Shown in pieces: positions 58,424-64,000 of a stretch of 64,000 bases of DNA. Under the pieces are notes generated by a model. It saw nothing but the letters and a program-made list of their open reading frames with translations. It was not told the DNA's origin and ran no database searches. Position numbers and translations under genes: made by a program. The DNA comes from Natrinema longum. GTDB lineage: Archaea > Halobacteriota > Halobacteria > Halobacteriales > Natrialbaceae. The first letter of the stretch is position 1. The number at the start of each line of letters is the position of its first letter. The stretch covers positions 1,736,001-1,800,000 of the forward strand of contig NZ_CP071463.1 of assembly GCF_017352095.1 (NCBI RefSeq), in the 5' to 3' direction.

Positions 58424-60007
58424 ATGCCACGAAGCGCGGATGACATTACCAGACGACGACTACTCGCTTCAGGAGCGGCCGTCTCCGCGGCGGCGATCGC
58501 AGGGTGTATCGGTGGGTCCGGAAACGGCGACGGAGAAACGTTCCACTTTACGCAGGAACAGGCCAGAGAGGAGAACTTCGACCCGGTAATTTCGAACGAC
58601 GCCTACAGCTTTCAGGTAATTCAGCACGTCTTCGACGGGCTCTACGAGTTCGACGACAAACTCACTCTCCAGCCAAACCTCGCGACGGGCGAGCCGACCG
58701 TTGAGCGCGATGGGACGCGATACATCTTCGAGATCGAAGAAGCAGCCGAGTTCCACAACGGCGACGACGTGACCGCCGAAGACGTCGCTCACTCTTTTAC
58801 TGCACCCGTCGAGGAAGAGACCGAGAACGCCTCCGAGTACGACATGATCGAGAGCGCCGAGGTCATCGACGACTACCAGCTGCAGGTCGACCTCGGGGAA
58901 GATCCGTACGGCCCGTTCGAACTACAGACGATGGGCGTGACGGTCGTTCCGAAGAGCGTCCGAACGGACGACCGCGACGAATTTAACACGAACCCAATCG
59001 GTTCCGGTCCGTACGAGTTCGTCGAACTCCAGGAGAACGAGTACGTCGAGATCCAGCGATACGACGACTACTGGGGCGACCTCGATCCGAACCTCGAGCG
59101 AGTCCGCTTCGAGGCGCACGAGGATCCGGCGGGTCGGGTCTCCGACATTCGGGCATCGAACACCGATGTCATCGCGGGCATTCCCAACGACGACTGGGAC
59201 GTCCTCGAGAGCGAGGACGGCGTCAATCTCCACTCGGCGGAGAGTCCGACGTTCATGTACATGGCGTTTAATTGTAACGAGGGGCCGACGACGAACCCCG
59301 AGGTGCGACGGGCCATCGCCCACTCGTTCTCGATGTCCGACTTCATCGAGTCCAACGGGGCGAACGTGAACTCCCCGATGTACAGCCCGATTCCGCCGGT
59401 CGTCAACGATGTCTGGGAGTTCCCGGAGGACGAGTATCAGGACATGCTGCCGGAGTACGATCCCGATCAGGCACAGTCGCTGCTCGACGAACACGCACCG
59501 GACGACTTCACGCCGACGATCATCACGCCGGAGGGGATCCGCGCCCAGTTGGCCGAACGGATCGCCACCCGGCTGGACGAGATCGGCTACGGGGCCGATG
59601 TCCAGGTCCTCGACTTCGCGACGCTGGTCGATACGTACACGACCGGGAACGCCGACGACTACCAGATGTACCTGCTGGGCTGGACCGGCGGTCCCGATCC
59701 GGACTTCTACCTCTACTCGCTCTTCCACGAGAGCCAGGAGGAACTCAATCAGGGGCACTTCTACGAGGGCAGCGACGGTTTCCACGAAGCAATCGCCGAC
59801 GCGCGGAACTCGGCCGACCAGGAGGAACGCTACGACCTCTACGAGCCCATCATTCGGGAGATCGTCGAGGAACTGCCCGCGTTACCCGCGTTCACTCAGG
59901 ACAACACGATGGCATCCCGCGACTACGTTCAGGATCTTCAGGCTCACCCGGAGGTGACGAGGAACCCGACTCTCGTCGCGGACTACACGAACGTATCCGT
60001 GGAGTGA
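58424..60007 (+). CDS. dppA: ABC transporter substrate-binding lipoprotein, peptide type (SBP family 5)
   Basis: 527 residues. Tat lipoprotein signal: T-R-R-R-L-L-A-S (residues 9-16) and lipobox A-G-C with Cys28, so the protein is anchored on the outside. Family-5 features: F-D-P-V-I-S-N-D-A-Y-S-F-Q-V, F-H-N-G-D-D-V-T-A-E-D-V, N-P-I-G-S-G-P-Y, M-A-F-N-C-N. Binds di/oligopeptides or, in related proteins, nickel, sugars or glutathione; ligand unknown. First gene of a five-gene importer operon with DppB, C, D and F. Confidence 0.92.
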   Translation: MPRSADDITRRRLLASGAAVSAAAIAGCIGGSGNGDGETFHFTQEQAREENFDPVISNDAYSFQVIQHVFDGLYEFDDKLTLQPNLATGEPTVERDGTRYIFEIEEAAEFHNGDDVTAEDVAHSFTAPVEEETENASEYDMIESAEVIDDYQLQVDLGEDPYGPFELQTMGVTVVPKSVRTDDRDEFNTNPIGSGPYEFVELQENEYVEIQRYDDYWGDLDPNLERVRFEAHEDPAGRVSDIRASNTDVIAGIPNDDWDVLESEDGVNLHSAESPTFMYMAFNCNEGPTTNPEVRRAIAHSFSMSDFIESNGANVNSPMYSPIPPVVNDVWEFPEDEYQDMLPEYDPDQAQSLLDEHAPDDFTPTIITPEGIRAQLAERIATRLDEIGYGADVQVLDFATLVDTYTTGNADDYQMYLLGWTGGPDPDFYLYSLFHESQEELNQGHFYEGSDGFHEAIADARNSADQEERYDLYEPIIREIVEELPALPAFTQDNTMASRDYVQDLQAHPEVTRNPTLVADYTNVSVE

Positions 60008-60124
60008 AATCGACGGAATCAGTGTGACACGGAGTCGGCGAGGAAAGAACGTCGCCGCCGACTCGGTTACAGTGACGGTGAATTAGTACGATATCGACGA
60101 GAGAACAGACGGACTCGCGGATCA

Positions 60125-61126
60125 ATGAAACTACTCAAATACACTGTATACAGACTCTTGCAGGCGATCCCCGTCCTGATCGGGATCTCCGTCATCACGT
60201 TCCTGCTCGCGAACCTGGGCCCGGGCGATCCGGTCAGCCTCATGCTTCAGGGACAGGAACACAGCGAAGAGCTAGTCAGATCAATCGAGCGGCGATACGG
60301 ACTCGACAGGCCGTTACACGAACGGTACGTGACGTACATGGCAGGTCTACTGGAGGGAGACCTCGGACAGAGTATCCACTACCAGCGGCCGGTCTCCGCC
60401 CTGATGATGGATCGACTCGGGCCGACGCTCCTGCTCGTCCTATCGGCGTACGCGTTCGCGCTGGTGACGGCGATCCCACTCGGGGTCGTGGCTGCCAATC
60501 GACGCAACGAACCGACCGATCACGCCTCGCGAATCACCGCGCTCGTCGGCGTCAGCACCCCGTCGTTCTGGATCGGGATCGTCCTGATCCTCATCTTCGC
60601 GGTCAAACTCGGCTGGTTGCCCTCGAGCGGGCTGTACTACCCGTGGCGACCGCCCAGTTCCTATCCAGGGATCGATAGCCATCTCGAGTTATACTACGAG
60701 ACGGCCAGACACCTGCTGTTGCCGATGATCGCGCTGGGGACGTTGCAGATGGCGACGATCATGCGCGTCGAGCGCACGCAGATGATCGAGTCGCTCCAGG
60801 GCGAGTACGTCAAACTGGCCCGCGCCTACGGCGTTCCCGAGCGGACGATTCTTCGGAAGCACGCGTTCAACGTCGCTCAGCTGCCGATAATAACCATCGT
60901 TGGCCTCAATCTGTCAACGGCGATTGGGGGCGCGGTGCTGACCGAGACGGTGTTCAATATCAACGGAATGGGACAACTGTTCATCGAAGCGATTAAACAG
61001 AACGACTACCAGCTCGTGATGGGTATCACGATGATGCTCGGCTTTCTGTTCGTGGTCGGCGTCATCATTACCGACATCTCGTATGCATACGTCGATCCAC
61101 GAGTTACCTACGGTGAGAGGGACTAA
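60125..61126 (+). CDS. dppB: ABC transporter permease, DppB type
   Basis: 333 residues with six transmembrane helices (about 10-30, 100-125, 135-160, 190-215, 250-275, 295-318). The N-terminal L-K-Y-T-V-Y-R-L-L-Q-A-I-P-V-L and the EAA loop Y-V-K-L-A-R-A-Y-G-V-P-E-R are typical of DppB/OppB. Inner permease half of the importer; 117 bp behind dppA and 2 bp before dppC. Confidence 0.93.
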   Translation: MKLLKYTVYRLLQAIPVLIGISVITFLLANLGPGDPVSLMLQGQEHSEELVRSIERRYGLDRPLHERYVTYMAGLLEGDLGQSIHYQRPVSALMMDRLGPTLLLVLSAYAFALVTAIPLGVVAANRRNEPTDHASRITALVGVSTPSFWIGIVLILIFAVKLGWLPSSGLYYPWRPPSSYPGIDSHLELYYETARHLLLPMIALGTLQMATIMRVERTQMIESLQGEYVKLARAYGVPERTILRKHAFNVAQLPIITIVGLNLSTAIGGAVLTETVFNINGMGQLFIEAIKQNDYQLVMGITMMLGFLFVVGVIITDISYAYVDPRVTYGERD

Positions 61127-61128
61127 AC

Positions 61129-62160
61129 ATGGCAGTCGGTGAATCTCAACTCGACAGCGGCACTGAATCGGCGGCGAACGAAGGCGAGATAGAGGCCCGC
61201 GTCGGCTGGCGCTACACTCTCGCACGGGTCAAACAAGATGCGACGGCCCGCTGGGGATTGTACGTCGTGGCGTTCGTACTCTTCGTCGCGTTCTACGCCC
61301 TGATCGACAGCCATCTCTCTCTGCTCACGTTCGGGCTCCTGTCAGATTTCGCGTTCGCGCGGCTACTGCCCTTCTTCGATCACCCCACGTACATTCCGCC
61401 ACCGGGTGAGGGGACCCAACACATGCCGCCGTACTTCCCGCTGGCCGAGCAGTCGTGGAACCCGCTGCCAGCCGGCGGCACGCTCGAGCACCCGCTGGGG
61501 ACCGACCACACCGGGCGGGACTACTTTACCAGGATCGTCTACGGGACGCAGGTATCGGTGTTCGTCGGGCTCATCTCGACGTTCGTCGGCCTCTCCGGCG
61601 GGACGATCATCGGTGCCGTCGCCGGTTACTACGGCGGCAAGACCGACGATATACTGATGCGGGTCGTCGAGACGATTTACTCGATTCCGCCGCTGATCCT
61701 CATCATCGTCTTCACCGTCTTCGTCGGCGGTGCGAACATCTGGTATGCGGTACTGGGTGTCGGGATCACGTTCGTGCCGGTCTTCGCCCGTATCATCCGC
61801 AGTCGCGTCCTGAGCATCCGCGAGATGGACTACATCGAGGCGGCGCGGGCAGCCGGCGTGAAAGACCGTAACATCATCGCCCGACACGTCATTCCGAACA
61901 GTTTCGCGCCGGTGTTGGTGTACGCGACGCTGCAGATCGGCGTGACGATCCTCATCGTCGCCGGGCTTTCCTTCCTCGGCTACGGCGCACAGCCGCCGAC
62001 CCCCGACTGGGGCCAGATGCTCAACATTTCGCATGGCTACATGCACTCGAACCTCTGGCTTTCGATCTGGCCAGGACTGGCGATCATGATCACCATCATG
62101 GGCTTCAACCTGCTGGGTGACGGCCTGCAAGACGCCCTCGATCCACGGATTGACGACTAA
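61129..62160 (+). CDS. dppC: ABC transporter permease, DppC type
   Basis: 343 residues. The N-terminal segment is soluble and charged, then a helix at about 40-65, a loop of about 80 residues, and the five-helix permease core; L-G-T-D-H-T-G-R-D-Y-F-T-R before the core and the EAA loop Y-I-E-A-A-R-A-A-G-V-K-D-R mark DppC/OppC. The external loop after the first helix is longer than in bacteria (H-P-T-Y-I-P-P-P). It pairs with DppB. Confidence 0.93.
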   Translation: MAVGESQLDSGTESAANEGEIEARVGWRYTLARVKQDATARWGLYVVAFVLFVAFYALIDSHLSLLTFGLLSDFAFARLLPFFDHPTYIPPPGEGTQHMPPYFPLAEQSWNPLPAGGTLEHPLGTDHTGRDYFTRIVYGTQVSVFVGLISTFVGLSGGTIIGAVAGYYGGKTDDILMRVVETIYSIPPLILIIVFTVFVGGANIWYAVLGVGITFVPVFARIIRSRVLSIREMDYIEAARAAGVKDRNIIARHVIPNSFAPVLVYATLQIGVTILIVAGLSFLGYGAQPPTPDWGQMLNISHGYMHSNLWLSIWPGLAIMITIMGFNLLGDGLQDALDPRIDD

Positions 62161-62162
62161 CA

Positions 62163-63329
62163 ATGAGTTCCGAACCACTACTCCGCGTCGAGAACCTCAA
62201 GACGCAGTTCTTCACGGAAGCCGGTACAGTACGCGCCGTCGACGGCATCTCGTTCGACGTCTACGAGGGCGAGATCGTCGGCCTCGTCGGCGAGAGCGGT
62301 GCGGGCAAATCGGTCGCCTCGATGAGCATCATGGGGCTCGTCGAGAATCCCGGCGAGATCGTCGCCGGCGAAATAACCTACAAGGGGGAGACCCTCTTCG
62401 GCCTCGAGGAGGGGCCGGACGGCGAACTCCGCGAGCGCGAGGACGCCCTCTCAAGCGAGGAGATCCGAACCCGGATCCGGGGCAACGAGATCGCGGTGAT
62501 CTTCCAGGATCCGATGGAGTCGCTCAACCCCGTCTTCACGGTGGGCGGACAGCTCCGGGAGTTCATCGAACTCAACCGGGGGCTCCCGGAGGACGAAGCC
62601 CGCGCGGAGGCGATCGACATGCTCCGGGAGGTGGGCATTCCCGATCCGGAGCAACGCTACGAGGAGTACCCCCACCAGTTCTCCGGCGGGATGCGCCAGC
62701 GCGTGCTCATCGCGATGGCGCTGGCCTGCGAACCCAGTCTCATCATCGCCGACGAGCCGACGACGGCCTTGGACGTCACCGTCGAGGGCCAGATACTCGA
62801 TCTCGTCGACGACCTCCAGGAAAAGTACGGAACGAGTTTCATCTGGGTCACCCACGATCTGGGCGTCGTCGCCGAGATCTGCGATCGGGTGAACGTCATG
62901 TATCTCGGCGAGATCGTCGAGCAAGCGCCGGTGGACGAACTGTTCTACGATACGAAACACCCCTACACCGATGCCCTGCTCGATTCGATCCCTCGGCCCG
63001 ACCGGACCGTCACGGAACTCGAGGCGATCGAGGGCGTAATGCCCGAGGCGATCGACCCGCCCTCTGGCTGTCGGTTCCACCCGCGCTGTCCCGACGCGCG
63101 GGAAGTGTGCAAACGGGTTCATCCCGACGCGAAGACGGTCGCCGACGCCGACGGCGAGCCCCATCGGGCGGCCTGCGTGAAACACGACACCTTCGACGTC
63201 GACTACGAGGGGAGCTCGCCCCTCAAGGGACGTGTCGAGACCGCGGACAGCGGACGGACCGCCGACGCCGGATCCGAACTCGCGGCGAACCCCGCCGGCG
63301 ACGAGAGCGGAGGTGAGGGCCGTGAGTAG
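62163..63329 (+). CDS. dppD: ABC transporter ATP-binding protein, DppD type
   Basis: 388 residues. Walker A G-E-S-G-A-G-K-S at about 44-51, Q-loop F-Q-D-P-M, signature F-S-G-G-M-R-Q-R, Walker B I-I-A-D-E-P, H-loop V-T-H-D. The family's C-terminal oligopeptide domain has a cysteine set, G-C-R-F-H-P-R-C-P and R-A-A-C-V, which in related proteins binds an Fe-S cluster. The tail after 340 is acidic and disordered. It overlaps dppF by 8 bp. Confidence 0.93.
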   Translation: MSSEPLLRVENLKTQFFTEAGTVRAVDGISFDVYEGEIVGLVGESGAGKSVASMSIMGLVENPGEIVAGEITYKGETLFGLEEGPDGELREREDALSSEEIRTRIRGNEIAVIFQDPMESLNPVFTVGGQLREFIELNRGLPEDEARAEAIDMLREVGIPDPEQRYEEYPHQFSGGMRQRVLIAMALACEPSLIIADEPTTALDVTVEGQILDLVDDLQEKYGTSFIWVTHDLGVVAEICDRVNVMYLGEIVEQAPVDELFYDTKHPYTDALLDSIPRPDRTVTELEAIEGVMPEAIDPPSGCRFHPRCPDAREVCKRVHPDAKTVADADGEPHRAACVKHDTFDVDYEGSSPLKGRVETADSGRTADAGSELAANPAGDESGGEGRE

Positions 63330-64000
63330 TGACATCCGGATGGACGAGAAGAGCGGCTACGAATCGGAAGAAGCGCTGCTCGAACTCGACGGCGTCAGGA
63401 AATACTTCTCACAAGAGTCGGGGCTGTTGGCGGGCGTGCAGTTCGAGCCGAGCCAGTTCCCGCCGGTCAGCGTCGACCGCGAGACGGTGAAGGCGGTCGA
63501 CGACGTCTCCCTCGAGATTCAGCCCGGCGAGACGCTGGGTCTCGTCGGCGAGTCCGGCTGTGGCAAGAGCACGCTCGGGCGAACGATCCTGCGCCTGCTC
63601 GAGCCCACGGACGGAGATATCTACTTCAAGGGGGAGAACCTGGCCGATCTGGGCGGCGAGGAGCTTCGGCAGACGCGCTCGGACATGCAGATGATCTTCC
63701 AGGACCCACAGTCCTCGCTCGATCCCCGAATGAAGGTCGGCCAGATCATCGAGGAGCCGATGCGGGCCCACGACATGCTCGACGACGAGGGGCGACGTGC
63801 CCGGGCGAAAGAGCTCCTCGAGAAGGTCGGCCTCGACCCGCGTCACTACAACCGGTATCCCCACGCCTTCTCCGGCGGTCAGCGCCAGCGGATCAACCTC
63901 GCGCGGGCGCTGTCGGTCGACCCCGACTTCGTCGTCTGTGACGAGCCCGTCTCGGCGCTGGACGTCTCCATTCAGGCGCAGGTGTTGAACACGATGGAGA
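63322..64000 (+). CDS. dppF: ABC transporter ATP-binding protein, DppF type (3' end outside window)
   Basis: 226 codons visible from GTG 63322; an ATG six codons later (63340) is a possible alternative. Walker [10 protein letters not shown]-loop F-Q-D-P-Q, signature F-S-G-G-Q-R-Q-R, and Walker B V-V-C-D-E-P (Cys in place of the usual Leu/Ala). The insertion [15 protein letters not shown] (about 34-50) between the first strand and Walker A is common in DppF. The window ends shortly after the Walker B motif. Confidence 0.9.
   Translation, partial: MSSDIRMDEKSGYESEEALLELDGVRKYFSQESGLLAGVQFEPSQFPPVSVDRETVKAVDDVSLEIQPGETLGLVGESGCGKSTLGRTILRLLEPTDGDIYFKGENLADLGGEELRQTRSDMQMIFQDPQSSLDPRMKVGQIIEEPMRAHDMLDDEGRRARAKELLEKVGLDPRHYNRYPHAFSGGQRQRINLARALSVDPDFVVCDEPVSALDVSIQAQVLNTME

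Noticed and set aside
58290-58450. Short ORF overlapping the start of dppA
   Set aside because: It is basic and Ile-rich because it lies in the AT-rich promoter; the TATA box that drives dppA lies inside it.

Overview
The window is chromosomal DNA of a haloarchaeon, most likely of the Natrialbales (Natrinema/Haloterrigena-like; genus is an inference). It is GC-rich, its proteins are very acidic, many genes start leaderless about 25-30 bp behind a TATA box, and it carries archaeal information-processing genes (RadA, NMD3, Taw2, PolD large subunit) beside small families known mainly from haloarchaea. The gene content is mostly core metabolism; I see no prophage, CRISPR array or complete insertion sequence.

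Layout. 1-3.6 kb: end of HtpX, PspAB, a PQQ-type beta-propeller and radA. 3.9-9.2 kb: a ComB-like phosphatase, a complete ECF-type importer (EcfT, tandem-ATPase EcfA, S component) and a divergent TIM-barrel isomerase preceded by a 29-codon leader ORF. 9.3-20.8 kb: SufU, an HD hydrolase, a receiver protein whose phosphoacceptor Asp is Glu, NMD3 overlapping Taw2, a Fe-S Rad3/XPD-like helicase, a degenerate tRNA-like sequence, and several small haloarchaeal families. 20.9-24.5 kb: alcohol dehydrogenase followed by a conspicuous non-coding hairpin array, then a PHP protein and a ferredoxin. 24.8-38.6 kb: an aldehyde dehydrogenase and a tetrapyrrole region (hemB, hemL, hemC, uroporphyrinogen-III methyltransferase, hemD), interleaved with an ammonium transporter fused to its own PII protein, a histidine kinase, a quinol-type NO reductase and a truncated haemoglobin. 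The last two make a plausible NO-handling pair.

38.6-51.9 kb: a lipoprotein beta-propeller, a YndJ/DUF4166/NAD-epimerase operon, a RecJ-like DHH nuclease, a second PHP protein, an uncharacterised two-gene operon behind two DtxR/IdeR-like iron boxes, NifU, ketopantoate reductase, two paralogous rubredoxin-like proteins and an alpha/beta hydrolase. 51.9-58.0 kb: a second copy of the hairpin array in inverted orientation, directly behind the PolD large-subunit gene, which carries a 494-residue LAGLIDADG intein, and a PPC/DUF296 protein. 58.4-64.0 kb: a dipeptide/oligopeptide-type ABC importer operon (binding protein, two permeases, two ATPases, the last cut by the window edge).

The most unusual signal is the pair of hairpin arrays (about 22.0-22.4 kb and 52.0-52.4 kb). 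Each starts within a few bases of a stop codon and strings together perfect hairpins whose loops are almost always exactly 3 nt. The two share a 113-bp core differing at four positions, three of which are the inverted loop of one hairpin; outside the core most stems differ in sequence but stay perfectly paired. Other points worth following are the paired iron-box-like operators, the Amt-PII fusion behind a 21-bp inverted repeat and a leader ORF, a four-cysteine insertion in HemL, and the tRNA-like element.
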